A stretch of DNA of 64,000 nt. Origin: Brevundimonas nasdae. GTDB lineage: Bacteria; Pseudomonadota; Alphaproteobacteria; Caulobacterales; Caulobacteraceae. The notes beneath the pieces are model-generated. The model was not told the origin of the DNA. It saw only the letters and a list, made by a program, of their open reading frames with translations, and ran no database searches. The stretch's first letter is position 1. The number at the start of each line of letters is the position of its first letter. Location: assembly GCF_016654005.1 (NCBI RefSeq), contig NZ_JAEPWN010000008.1:62001-126000 (forward strand), given 5' to 3'. Shown here piece after piece: positions 18,817-27,496 of this stretch. The position numbers were made by a program, and so were the translations under genes.

Positions 18817-20660
18817 CAGGCGGCCTTCAGGGTGATGACGAACTCAGCGCCCGTGGGTGACGGACGCAGGGACAGTTCGCCGCCGAAACTGGCGATGATG
18901 TCACGGCAGATGACCAGGCCCAGGCCGAGCCCGTTCGGTTTGCTGGTGACAAAGGGCGTGAACAAGTGGTCGCGGATGTCGGCGGGAACGCCGGGGCCGT
19001 TGTCGGCGACGATCAGGTCGATCTCGGCGCCCCGATGCAGGATCGACAGGGTGACGACGGGCGCGGGGGTGTCCTCCAGCGCCTCCATCGCATTCTGCAT
19101 CAGATTGACGATGACCTGCTCCAGCCGGAACCGGTCGCCCATGATCATCAGATTGGCGGGCGGCTTTTCACGCACCAGTCGGACGCCGAGCTGACGCATC
19201 CGTCCGCCCAGCAGCAGCAGGGCGCCGTCGATGGCCTGGGGCAACGGCACAGCCTCCAGTCTGGGCTCGGCCTTGCGCGAGAAGGCGCGGAGCTCCTGGG
19301 TGATGGCGCCGATCCGGGCGGTCAGGTCGCCGATCTTCTGCAGGGGGCGCGCGGCCTTGGACGCCTGATCCCGCTCCAGATAGGCGGCGGCGGTTTCGGC
19401 CTGGGTGCGGATGGCGGCGACGGGCTGGTTGATTTCATGCGCTACGCCCGCCGCGATCTGGCCCAGCGCGGCCAGCTTGCCCGCCTGCACCAGTTCGTCG
19501 CGCAGGGCCTCGCGCGCCGCTTCAGCCAGCTGGCGTTCCTCGATCTGGCGGTTCAGGGCCAGGTTGGCGTCGCTGAGATCCTGGGTCCGTTCAGCGATGC
19601 GCCGCTCCAGCTCGATGCGGGCGGCCTCGGTCGCGCGTTCACGGGCGACCGCCTGTTGGCGACGGCGCAGCAGCACCCCGCCAACACCGAAGATCAGGGT
19701 CAGGATCAGCGCCGTCAGGGCGCGTGCGTTGGCGGTCGCCCTCTCGATGGCGCCGCGGGTCGGCGTCAGCAGATGCAGGGTCCAGCCAGGCGTCGCCGTA
19801 CCGGCGCGGCTGTGCATCCAATCGCGCTCCACACCGCCCAGCGGCGCCTTGATCAGGCTGGGGCGGTTGGTGTCCGGCGTGGCGAAGGGCAGGGGCGTCA
19901 GGGCTTCGTGACCCAGGGTCTGATCGGCCAGCGTCAGTTGGCGGCTGGCCAGGTCCAGCGGCTTCAGGGTGCGGAACCGCCATTCCGGCACGCTGGTGAT
20001 CAGGATGACGCCGCCCGGATCGACGACATAGGCGGGTTCGCCTGACGCCGCCCATTCGGCCTCCAACGCATCGAACTCGACCTTGACCACGACAACCCCG
20101 ACCGGACGTCCGCGGGCGTCATCGACGCGGCGTGACAGATACAGGCCTGGACGACCGCTGACGGTGCCCAGCGCAAAGAACTCGGCCCTGCCGTTGCGCA
20201 TGGCGCCGATGAAATAGGGGCGGAAGCTGTAGTCGGCGCCGACGAAACTGGTCGGCAGGCGCCAGTTGCTGGCGGCGCGGGTCTGGCCCTTGGCGTCGAT
20301 GACATAGATGACCGCCGCCCGCGTCTGTCGGGCCAGTTCCTCCAGCTTGCGGTTGATAGCCTCAGAAGAAGCGCCGGGCGCGGCGTCCAGCAGTTGGGCG
20401 ATTTCGGGATCGGTGGCCAGCGCCAACGGCAGCGAGCGGTGCTTCTCCAGTTCGCTGCGCAGGACGGCGGCGTGCAGGGCGGTGGCCGCTTCGGACTGAC
20501 GGCCCAATTCGGCGCTGGCGTCCCGGCGCGCGGTCGCGCCCGCCAGATAGGCCGCAGCCACGGTGACGATCAGCCAGGTCAGGATCAGCGCGAACCATAT
20601 CCGCCGCGAGCGGGTCCGCCAGAAGGCGAGGATTCGGAAATCGAAACGACGAAACGGCAT
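18816..20660 (-). CDS. dctB: Sensor histidine kinase, DctB-type
   Basis: This 614-residue membrane kinase has TM1 at about 20-40, then a periplasmic double-PDC sensor region (TRAASNWRLPTSFVGADYSFRPYF is typical of dicarboxylate sensors). TM2 lies near 305-325, followed by a coiled linker, a HisKA domain with His408 in GVAHEINQP, and a C-terminal ATPase domain (NAMEAL, DNGPGVP, GLGLGL). The frame is open to 20720, but I prefer ATG 20660 because the hydrophobic pattern starts there and a dyad lies just upstream. It would phosphorylate the DctD-type regulator when succinate, fumarate or malate is present. Confidence 0.88.
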   Translation of the reverse strand: MPFRRFDFRILAFWRTRSRRIWFALILTWLIVTVAAAYLAGATARRDASAELGRQSEAATALHAAVLRSELEKHRSLPLALATDPEIAQLLDAAPGASSEAINRKLEELARQTRAAVIYVIDAKGQTRAASNWRLPTSFVGADYSFRPYFIGAMRNGRAEFFALGTVSGRPGLYLSRRVDDARGRPVGVVVVKVEFDALEAEWAASGEPAYVVDPGGVILITSVPEWRFRTLKPLDLASRQLTLADQTLGHEALTPLPFATPDTNRPSLIKAPLGGVERDWMHSRAGTATPGWTLHLLTPTRGAIERATANARALTALILTLIFGVGGVLLRRRQQAVARERATEAARIELERRIAERTQDLSDANLALNRQIEERQLAEAAREALRDELVQAGKLAALGQIAAGVAHEINQPVAAIRTQAETAAAYLERDQASKAARPLQKIGDLTARIGAITQELRAFSRKAEPRLEAVPLPQAIDGALLLLGGRMRQLGVRLVREKPPANLMIMGDRFRLEQVIVNLMQNAMEALEDTPAPVVTLSILHRGAEIDLIVADNGPGVPADIRDHLFTPFVTSKPNGLGLGLVICRDIIASFGGELSLRPSPTGAEFVITLKAA

Positions 20661-20668
20661 GGCGCTAC

Positions 20669-20686
20669 TGTGCGATAATCCGCACA
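20669..20686. promoter_or_regulatory. Dyad 1, candidate DctD binding site
   Basis: TGTGCG-ATAATC-CGCACA is a perfect 6-6-6 dyad. It resembles the GTGCGG/CCGCAC dyads I recall for rhizobial DctD activator sites. It lies 9 bases upstream of the dctB ATG and about 205 bases upstream of the dctA start. Confidence 0.6.
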
Positions 20687-20701
20687 AAACAGCCACATAT
20701 T

Positions 20702-20719
20702 TGCGCGGTTTGACGCACA
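20702..20719. promoter_or_regulatory. Dyad 2, candidate DctD binding site
   Basis: TGCGCG-GTTTGA-CGCACA has the same 18-bp length as dyad 1, with 5 of 6 arm positions symmetric. The centre-to-centre distance to dyad 1 is 33 bp, about three helical turns. Confidence 0.5.
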
Positions 20720-20891
20720 TTTGAAATCGAACGACTGCTGTTAATTCAAAAATACTTTTAAGAAACAGATTGTTGATGCTGTTCGCGTGGCCGCTTGGCG
20801 ATAGGGTCTGCGCCCCTGAAACTGATCTTCAAGCGCGACACAGATTGCGCGGAGGAAATCGCGAGCCGGGCTCGCTGTCTGGAGCATTCAC

Positions 20892-22250
20892 TTGATCCCC
20901 ACCGCGTCCGCTGCGTCGGCGACCCCTGTGCGCCGTCCGTTTTATCGTCATCTGTATTTCCAGGTGCTGGTGGCCATCGCCCTGGGCGGGACCATCGGAC
21001 ACTTCTGGCCGACCTTCGGCGAGAGCCTGAAACCGCTGGGTGACGGCTTCATCAAGCTGGTGAAGATGATCATCGCGCCGGTGATCTTCCTGACCATCGT
21101 CACCGGCATCGCCGGGATGCGCGACATCGGCCGGGTCGGCCGGGTCGCGGCCAAGGCCTTCGCCTATTTTCTGGTTTTCTCGACCCTGGCCCTGATCATC
21201 GGTTTGATCGTCGCCAATCTGGTCAAGCCGGGCCACGGCCTGAACATCGATCCGGCTACCCTGGATAAGGGCGCGGTCGCTCAATATGCCCAGGCGGCGC
21301 ATGAGAGCACCCTGATCGGCTTCCTGATGGGGGTGATCCCCGACACGGTCGTCAGCGCATTCTCGACCGGAAACATCCTGCAGGTCCTGTTTGTTTCGGT
21401 GCTGTTCGGCCTGGCCCTGGCCATGGTCGGCGATCTGGGCAAGCCGGTCCTGACCTTCCTGGAATCCGCCAGCGCGGCCTTCTTCAAGCTGGTCGGCATT
21501 CTGATGAAGGCCGCGCCCATCGGGGCGTTCGGCGCCTTCGCCTTCACCATCGGCGCCTATGGCATCGCCTCGGTCGCCAATCTGTTTGCGCTGATCGCCA
21601 CCTTCTATCTGACCGCCATCATCTTCGTGGTCGGCGTGCTGGGGCTGGTCGCCATCGCCAACGGCTTCAACATCCTGAAGCTGATCCGCTACCTGAAGGA
21701 AGAACTGCTGCTGGTGCTGGGCACCTCGTCTTCGGAAGCGGCTCTGCCCAGCCTGATCTCCAAGATGGAGCGGGCGGGCGCGTCCAAGTCTGTCGTCGGT
21801 CTGGTGGTCCCCACCGGCTATTCGTTCAATCTGGACGGCACCAACATCTATATGACGATGGCGGCCCTGTTCATCGCCCAGGCGCTGAACATCGACCTGA
21901 GCCTGCAGGACCAGATCCTGCTGCTGCTGGTGGCCATGCTGTCGTCCAAGGGCGCGGCGGGCATCACGGGCGCGGGCTTCATCACCCTGGCGGCGACCCT
22001 GTCGGTGGTCCCCAGCGTGCCGGTCGCCGGCATGGCGCTGATCCTGGGCATCGACCGCTTCATGAGCGAGTGCCGGGCCCTGACCAACTTCATCGGCAAC
22101 GCCGTGGCCACCATCGTGGTCGCGCGCTGGGAAGGCGAACTGGACCGTGACGCGCTGAAGGCTGCGCTGAACGGCGCGCCCACGCCCATCGCCGCACAAC
22201 CCGATCCGGCCGCTGGGCCGGGCGACCCGACTGTCCTCGCAGACGACTGA
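20892..22250 (+). CDS. dctA: C4-dicarboxylate transporter DctA
   Basis: This 452-residue sodium- or proton-coupled symporter belongs to the dicarboxylate/amino acid:cation symporter family. The re-entrant serine-rich motif [10 protein letters not shown] starts at residue 277, and the conserved NLDGT motif at residue 313 lies in a substrate-binding helix. About eight membrane segments plus two hairpin loops are visible. The start is the TTG at 20892, preceded by GGAG. It imports succinate, fumarate and malate across the inner membrane. It is divergent from dctBD, and a TBDR gene follows after 64 bases with no T-run terminator, so the two may be cotranscribed. Confidence 0.95.
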   Translation: MIPTASAASATPVRRPFYRHLYFQVLVAIALGGTIGHFWPTFGESLKPLGDGFIKLVKMIIAPVIFLTIVTGIAGMRDIGRVGRVAAKAFAYFLVFSTLALIIGLIVANLVKPGHGLNIDPATLDKGAVAQYAQAAHESTLIGFLMGVIPDTVVSAFSTGNILQVLFVSVLFGLALAMVGDLGKPVLTFLESASAAFFKLVGILMKAAPIGAFGAFAFTIGAYGIASVANLFALIATFYLTAIIFVVGVLGLVAIANGFNILKLIRYLKEELLLVLGTSSSEAALPSLISKMERAGASKSVVGLVVPTGYSFNLDGTNIYMTMAALFIAQALNIDLSLQDQILLLLVAMLSSKGAAGITGAGFITLAATLSVVPSVPVAGMALILGIDRFMSECRALTNFIGNAVATIVVARWEGELDRDALKAALNGAPTPIAAQPDPAAGPGDPTVLADD

Positions 22251-22314
22251 TCTGCCGGACGCATCTTGAGAGGGGGGACCGTCGATCAACGACGGCCCAA
22301 GAGGAGGAACAGGA

Positions 22315-25300
22315 ATGAACAGACACTCGAAATTCGCTCTGTTGGCGACCACGGCTTCGGCTGTGACGCTGATGGCCGCTGGCGGAGCCTGGGCGCAGGC
22401 CGAACCGATCGCCGCGGAGCAAGCCGCCCAGGTCGATGACATTGTCGTCGTCGGCACCAACATCCGCGGCGCCCGCACCACGGCGGCCCTGCCGGTGGTG
22501 GTCGCCGACCGTGAGCAGATCGAGGCCACTGGCGCCTCCACCGGCGACGAACTGCTGCGCACTATCCCGCAGATGGGCGATGTCCAGTTCGACAGCTCCA
22601 GCGGCGCCCAGACCTCCAACTCGGCGCGCGGCGACGTGAACTCGGTCAATCTGCGCTCGCTGGGCGTGGGCAACACCCTGGTGCTGCTGAACGGTCGCCG
22701 GGTGGTGCAGCACCCGACCAGCCAGGGCACGTCCGACACCGGCACCGTGCCGGTGCTGAGCTACAACTCCAACGCCATCCCGGTTGCTGGCCTGGAGCGT
22801 CTGGAAGTCCTGCTGGACGGCGCGGCCGCCATCTATGGCGCGGATGCTGTGGCCGGCGTGGTCAACACCGTGCTGCGCGATAACATCGACGGCCTGTCGA
22901 TCAGCGCCCGCTACGGCGGCGCAGAAGGCACGCAGATGCGCGACTTCGAAACCAACCTGTTCGCGGGCAAGAACTTCGACCGCGGCAATGTCTCGATCTT
23001 CGCCAACTACGCTTCGCGATCCGCGCTGTGGGCGTCGGATCAGGACTTCACCCGTTCTGACGATCTGCGTGACCTGTTCTCGGGCTATCCGGATTTCGCT
23101 GGCGTTCAGTCCCTGGACGGTCGGTCATCGCACACCCCTTGGGCCCGTCTGTCTGTCGGGTCGCGCGCAGTGATCCGCTCCAACGGCGTGGCCGTGACCA
23201 ATGCGGCGGGCGCCTTCCGCTACCAGCCGACCAGCTTCGGCTGCGGCGTCAGCGTCGGCAACGACATCTGCATCGCCAGCGGCAACCATAACTTCAACAC
23301 GACCAACCGTGACATGCGTTACGACACCCGTCACGACACAACGGTGCGTCCGTCGGTCGAACGGATGAACATCTTCCTGACGGGGCGTTACGACATCACG
23401 CCGGACGTCGAGGCCTTTGGCGAGATCGGTTATTACAGCGCCAGCAGCCGGGCGGTGCAGCCGCCGGTGGTCAACCTGAACCAAATCTGGATCCCGGCCA
23501 GCAACTATTACAACCCGTTCGGTCCTGTGACCTTCGCCGACGGCACGCTGAACCCCAACCGTCTGCCGGGCTTGACCGGCGTGCCGACGGGCGGTCTGCC
23601 GGTCCTGATGACCAATTACCGCTTCGTCGATACGGGCTTCCAGGTGGTCAAGGTCGACAACTATCAGGCTCGCCTGCTGGGCGGTCTGCGGGGCGAATGG
23701 CGCGGGTTCAACTGGGAGTCGGCGCTGCTCTATTCGGAAGCTAAGGCCACCGACAGCTCGCCCAACATCAACATGACGGCCCTGCAGAAGCAGTTGGCCC
23801 TGTCCACGCCGGACGCCTACAATCCGTTCAGCGGCGGCTGCGTCGGCACGCCCAGCTATGGCGACTGCTCGCCCAGTTCACAGGCTGCAATCGACGCCAT
23901 CGTCTTCGACATGCGCCGCGTGTCCAAGACGACCCTGAGCATGGTGGACTTCAAACTGTCGCGTGGCGACCTGTTCAATGTGCCTGCCGGTCAGGTGGGC
24001 ATGGCCTTCGGCCTGGAAGCGCGTCGCGAAACCCAGAGCGACGACCGCGACGAGAACGTGGACGGCACCTACACCTTCACCGACATGGTGACGGGTGAGA
24101 AGAACCCGTCGAACGTTTCGGCCGTCAGCCCCAACCCGGACACCAAGGGCAGCCGCAACGTCTTCTCGACCTATATCGAGTTCGCCGTGCCGGTGATCTC
24201 GCCCGAGATGAACATCCCGCTGGTCCAGCGCGTCGATCTTCAACTGGCCGGTCGCTACGAGCACTATTCGGACTTCGGTTCGGTGGCCAAGCCCAAGATC
24301 GCCGCCGCCTGGGACGTGATCGATGGCGTGCGGGTTCGCGGGTCGTACTCGCAAGGCTTCCGTGCGCCGAACCTGGAACAGACCAACGCCACTGAATACG
24401 GTCGTCTGGCCAGCGGCGTGGACTATGTGCGCTGTGAAGCCGACCTGCGCGCGGGCCGCATCACCAACTTCGCCCAGTGCTCGCAGAACACCTCAGGCGT
24501 ATCGCTGCTGGTCGCGGGCAACCCGGACCTGGAGCCGGAAGAGAGCACCAACACCTCGTACGGGCTGGTGCTGCAGCCACACTTCATTCCGTCGCGCTTC
24601 GGCACGTTCACCTTCACCATCGACCGCTGGCGGATCGAGCAGGAGAAGATCGTCGGCTTGCTGGGCGCCCAGACGGCGCTGGCGCTGGATTACCTGTACC
24701 GCATGCAGGGTCAGACCAACACGCTGGTGAACCGTCGCGCGCCGACGCCGGAAGACATCCTGCTGTTCGACGGTACGGGTCTGTCGCCTGCGGGGGATGT
24801 GGTTTCGATCAACGACCGCTTCATCAACCTGCAGCCGCAGACGGTTTCGGGGCTGGACCTGGCGATGAACTGGTCCCTGCGCCGCACGCGCTACGGCTCC
24901 TTCACCGTCAATGTGAACGCCTCCAAGCTGGAGCAATTCACGCGTGATCCGGGCGACATCGTCAATGAACTGTACGCCGCGCGGGAAAGCGGCGCGATCA
25001 ACGCCGGCACGACCCTGCCGGACCCGACGCAACTGATCGGTCAGAACGGACGTCCCGAATGGCGGGTCAACGCCAGCCTGACCTGGCGCAAGGGGCCGTG
25101 GCGTGCGGGCGCGTCCAGCCAGTATGTCAGCGGCTTTGATCAGCCCGGCCTGCTGGGAGCCTCGGGTTCGCCCTGGGAGGTTGATGGCCGCCAGACGATC
25201 AACGGCTATGTCGACTATGCTTTCCCCGATGAAACCCGCGTCCGTCTGGGCGCGCGCGACCTGACCAACGAAGGTCCGCCGCTGGCCGACAACGGCTATC

Positions 25301-25362
25301 GCGGCACGGTCCACAGCCCATGGGGCCGCTACTGGTACATCACCGTCTCCAAGACGTTCTGA
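22315..25362 (+). CDS. TonB-dependent receptor downstream of dctA
   Basis: This 1015-residue outer-membrane receptor has a signal peptide (cleavage after AWA near residue 27), a TonB-box-like DDIVVVG at 41-47, a plug domain (LVLLNGRRVV, ERLEVLLDGAAAIYGADAVAGVVN) and a long barrel ending KTF. An AGGAGG ribosome site lies upstream. The exported hydrolase gene follows after 20 bases, and the receptor itself follows dctA by 64 bases. This suggests a three-gene transcript that brings a dicarboxylate-releasing compound through both membranes. The ligand cannot be read from sequence; an oligosaccharide or peptide is equally possible. Confidence 0.93.
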   Translation: MNRHSKFALLATTASAVTLMAAGGAWAQAEPIAAEQAAQVDDIVVVGTNIRGARTTAALPVVVADREQIEATGASTGDELLRTIPQMGDVQFDSSSGAQTSNSARGDVNSVNLRSLGVGNTLVLLNGRRVVQHPTSQGTSDTGTVPVLSYNSNAIPVAGLERLEVLLDGAAAIYGADAVAGVVNTVLRDNIDGLSISARYGGAEGTQMRDFETNLFAGKNFDRGNVSIFANYASRSALWASDQDFTRSDDLRDLFSGYPDFAGVQSLDGRSSHTPWARLSVGSRAVIRSNGVAVTNAAGAFRYQPTSFGCGVSVGNDICIASGNHNFNTTNRDMRYDTRHDTTVRPSVERMNIFLTGRYDITPDVEAFGEIGYYSASSRAVQPPVVNLNQIWIPASNYYNPFGPVTFADGTLNPNRLPGLTGVPTGGLPVLMTNYRFVDTGFQVVKVDNYQARLLGGLRGEWRGFNWESALLYSEAKATDSSPNINMTALQKQLALSTPDAYNPFSGGCVGTPSYGDCSPSSQAAIDAIVFDMRRVSKTTLSMVDFKLSRGDLFNVPAGQVGMAFGLEARRETQSDDRDENVDGTYTFTDMVTGEKNPSNVSAVSPNPDTKGSRNVFSTYIEFAVPVISPEMNIPLVQRVDLQLAGRYEHYSDFGSVAKPKIAAAWDVIDGVRVRGSYSQGFRAPNLEQTNATEYGRLASGVDYVRCEADLRAGRITNFAQCSQNTSGVSLLVAGNPDLEPEESTNTSYGLVLQPHFIPSRFGTFTFTIDRWRIEQEKIVGLLGAQTALALDYLYRMQGQTNTLVNRRAPTPEDILLFDGTGLSPAGDVVSINDRFINLQPQTVSGLDLAMNWSLRRTRYGSFTVNVNASKLEQFTRDPGDIVNELYAARESGAINAGTTLPDPTQLIGQNGRPEWRVNASLTWRKGPWRAGASSQYVSGFDQPGLLGASGSPWEVDGRQTINGYVDYAFPDETRVRLGARDLTNEGPPLADNGYRGTVHSPWGRYWYITVSKTF

Positions 25363-25382
25363 TCCAAGGATAGGAGACGGCG

Positions 25383-26753
25383 ATGACGGTTCGACGCGAT
25401 TGGCTTCGTTTGGCGGTTCTGGGGGTGGCGTTTGTATTCGCCCCCGGTGCAGCCTTCGCCCAGAGTACAGCCCCGCAGCGTATCGCGGGCCAGGGCGACG
25501 CGATCCCGACAGCGTCGACCGCGCCGTCGCCTGCCGAGGCCGCCTGTCCTGACACGCTGCCGCAAGGCACGCGTTGCTGGTCGGGGCAGGCGGCCAAGGG
25601 CGGCTTCTACTGGATCGCCGTGCCGCAGAACTGGAACGGCACGCTGATCGTCCACGCGCACGGCGGGCCCCGCACGAGCGCGCCCAGGATCGACGATCCG
25701 CTTGAGGACCTGAACCGCTTCTCCATGACGGTGAAGGAGGGCTTCGCCTGGGCGGGCTCCACCTATCGCAGGGGCGGCTACGGCGTACGTATGGCGGCCG
25801 AAGACACCAATGACCTGCGCCAGCTGTTCTGGGATCAGTTCGGTCGTCCGCGCCGCACCCTGCTGCACGGGCAATCATGGGGCGGAAACGTCGCCTCCAA
25901 GGCCGCCGAACTCTACGCTCGCGACGCCGAGGGCAAGGTGGTCTGGGACGGCGTCGTCCTGACCAGCGGCGTGCTGGCGGGCGGGACGCACGCCTACGGC
26001 TTCCGCGCCGATCTGCGCGCGGTCTATCAGTATTATTGCAACAACCATCCCCAGCCGAACGAGCCGCAGTATCCGCTGTGGCAGGGTCTGCCGGAAGGTT
26101 CACGCCTGACGCGCGCCCAATTGGCGGAGCGTGTTAAAACCTGCACCGGCGTCGGCCTGCCTCAGGCCCAGCGTTCGGCGATCCAGAAACGCAATCTGGC
26201 CGATATTCTGGCGGTTACGGGCGTTGAGGAGGATCAACTGGTCGGCCACCTGGCATGGGGCACCTTCCTGTTCCGTGACATGGTTCAGCGTCGGCTGGAC
26301 GGCCTCAATCCCTTCTCGAACGCGGACACCGTCTATGCCGGATCACATGATGATGCGGCGCTGAATGCGGGCGTGCAGAGGTTTTCGGCTGATCCGATGG
26401 CGCTGGCGCGGCTGAGTTATGACGCCGACCTGTCGGGCATGATCGTGGCCCCGACCCTGACCATTCACGGCAAATACGATCCCACCGCCTTTGTCTGGCA
26501 TGAAGCGGTCTATCGCGATCATGTCGCCGCCGCTGGCCGGTCCGATCTGCTGGTCCAGACCTTCACGAACGAGACCAGCCACAGCGCGCTGCATGCGCCG
26601 GAATATGTGGCGATTTTCGAAGCCATGATGGATTGGGTCGACAGCGGCAATAAGCCGACCCCGGCGTCGGTCGCCGCCCTCTGCGACGCCGCCAAGGGGC
26701 GTTATGATCAGGCCTGCGCCTTTGATGTCGATTTCGTCCCGGCGGCGCCATAA
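25383..26753 (+). CDS. Exported alpha/beta hydrolase of unknown substrate
   Basis: This 456-residue protein has a signal peptide ending AFA near residue 26. The nucleophile Ser165 sits in GQSWGG, and the preceding strand carries HAHGG. A late acid/base region includes HGKYDPTAF and NETSHSALH, the latter giving the probable catalytic His. A Cys-containing segment (CPDTLPQGTRCW) near the N-terminus may form a disulfide, consistent with the periplasm. It resembles prolyl-oligopeptidase-like or tannase-like exported hydrolases in layout only. The AGGAGA site and the 20-base gap after the TBDR gene mark it as part of that transcript, likely acting on what the receptor imports. Confidence 0.8.
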   Translation: MTVRRDWLRLAVLGVAFVFAPGAAFAQSTAPQRIAGQGDAIPTASTAPSPAEAACPDTLPQGTRCWSGQAAKGGFYWIAVPQNWNGTLIVHAHGGPRTSAPRIDDPLEDLNRFSMTVKEGFAWAGSTYRRGGYGVRMAAEDTNDLRQLFWDQFGRPRRTLLHGQSWGGNVASKAAELYARDAEGKVVWDGVVLTSGVLAGGTHAYGFRADLRAVYQYYCNNHPQPNEPQYPLWQGLPEGSRLTRAQLAERVKTCTGVGLPQAQRSAIQKRNLADILAVTGVEEDQLVGHLAWGTFLFRDMVQRRLDGLNPFSNADTVYAGSHDDAALNAGVQRFSADPMALARLSYDADLSGMIVAPTLTIHGKYDPTAFVWHEAVYRDHVAAAGRSDLLVQTFTNETSHSALHAPEYVAIFEAMMDWVDSGNKPTPASVAALCDAAKGRYDQACAFDVDFVPAAP

Positions 26754-26783
26754 CCGCCGACATGGCCTGAGTGATCGGAGAGG

Positions 26784-26818
26784 CGAGGGGCGTTCTGCGG
26801 GACGCCCCTCGTTTGCAT
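26784..26818 (+). terminator. Terminator between convergent genes
   Basis: CGAGGGGCGT (26784-26793), loop, ACGCCCCTCG (26802-26811), then TTTGCATT. It ends the dctA/TBDR/hydrolase run and faces the tetR gene. Confidence 0.65.
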
Positions 26819-27496
26819 TCAGGCGCGGCGCATGGCCTCGAACCCGCCGGTGAAGACGGTTTCCATCGCGTCGCAGATGGCCACCATTTCGGATGACTTG
26901 CACAGGCCGCCCGACAGGGTGTCGATCCGGCCCGTCTGCGCCAGCGACAGGGTCAGCGAGCCGGACAGCAGGTGATAGAACCAGTAGATCTGACGATCCG
27001 GCGTCTCTGGCGAAATGCGCTGAAGCACGCCGATGAAACGGTGGATCACCGGGTCAAAATGCTGGTGCATGGTGTCGCCGCCCCAGACCGGAGTGTTGTT
27101 CACCTGGGCCACCAGGGCGGCATAGTTCAGCCAGCTTGGATCCCCGTCGAACAGCACGAACAGCGGGCGCAGGAAGGCGTCGATGGCCCCGCGAATGGTC
27201 ATGTCGTCGCCGAACTCGGCCTCATACCGATCCAGACTGTCCAGCCGCGCCCGGTTCACCACCTCTGCCCGCCGCCCGAAAACGGTCGAGAACAGCCGGT
27301 TCTTGTCGTCGAAATAATAGTGGAGCAGGGCCGTATCGACGCCGGCCTCCTTGGCTACGGCCTTCAGGGTCACGCCGTGAAGACCGTCGCGCGCAAACAG
27401 GGCCTCTGCGGCGTCCAGAATGCGGGCGGTGGTTTCCTCGCGACGTTGAGCCTTGGGCTTGGAGGTCGGTTTTACGCGGGGCTTGGCGGTTGTCAT
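26819..27496 (-). CDS. TetR family regulator of the esterase/TBDR pair
   Basis: This 225-residue protein has a basic N-terminal tail (KPRVKPTSKPKAQRR), a helix-turn-helix at about 25-70 (ALFARDGLHGVTLKAVAKEAG then LLHYYF) and a helical ligand domain. Its ATG overlaps the stop of the upstream esterase gene by 4 bases (ATGA), so the two form one operon. The likely targets are the two TTCAT-N6-ATGAA sites upstream of the esterase gene and facing the TBDR gene. A hydrolysis product or the ester itself would be the inducer; this is inferred from arrangement only. Confidence 0.87.
   Translation of the reverse strand: MTTAKPRVKPTSKPKAQRREETTARILDAAEALFARDGLHGVTLKAVAKEAGVDTALLHYYFDDKNRLFSTVFGRRAEVVNRARLDSLDRYEAEFGDDMTIRGAIDAFLRPLFVLFDGDPSWLNYAALVAQVNNTPVWGGDTMHQHFDPVIHRFIGVLQRISPETPDRQIYWFYHLLSGSLTLSLAQTGRIDTLSGGLCKSSEMVAICDAMETVFTGGFEAMRRA

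Noticed and set aside
20795-20811. Possible sigma-54 promoter upstream of dctA (TTGGC ... TCTGC)
   Set aside because: GG and GC are 11 bases apart rather than the required 10, and neither box matches well.
20829-22745. A 638-codon open frame antisense to dctA and the next TBDR
   Set aside because: It is the GC-rich shadow of two certain genes, its protein is low-complexity Gly/Asp/Gln-rich, and it shows no domain.
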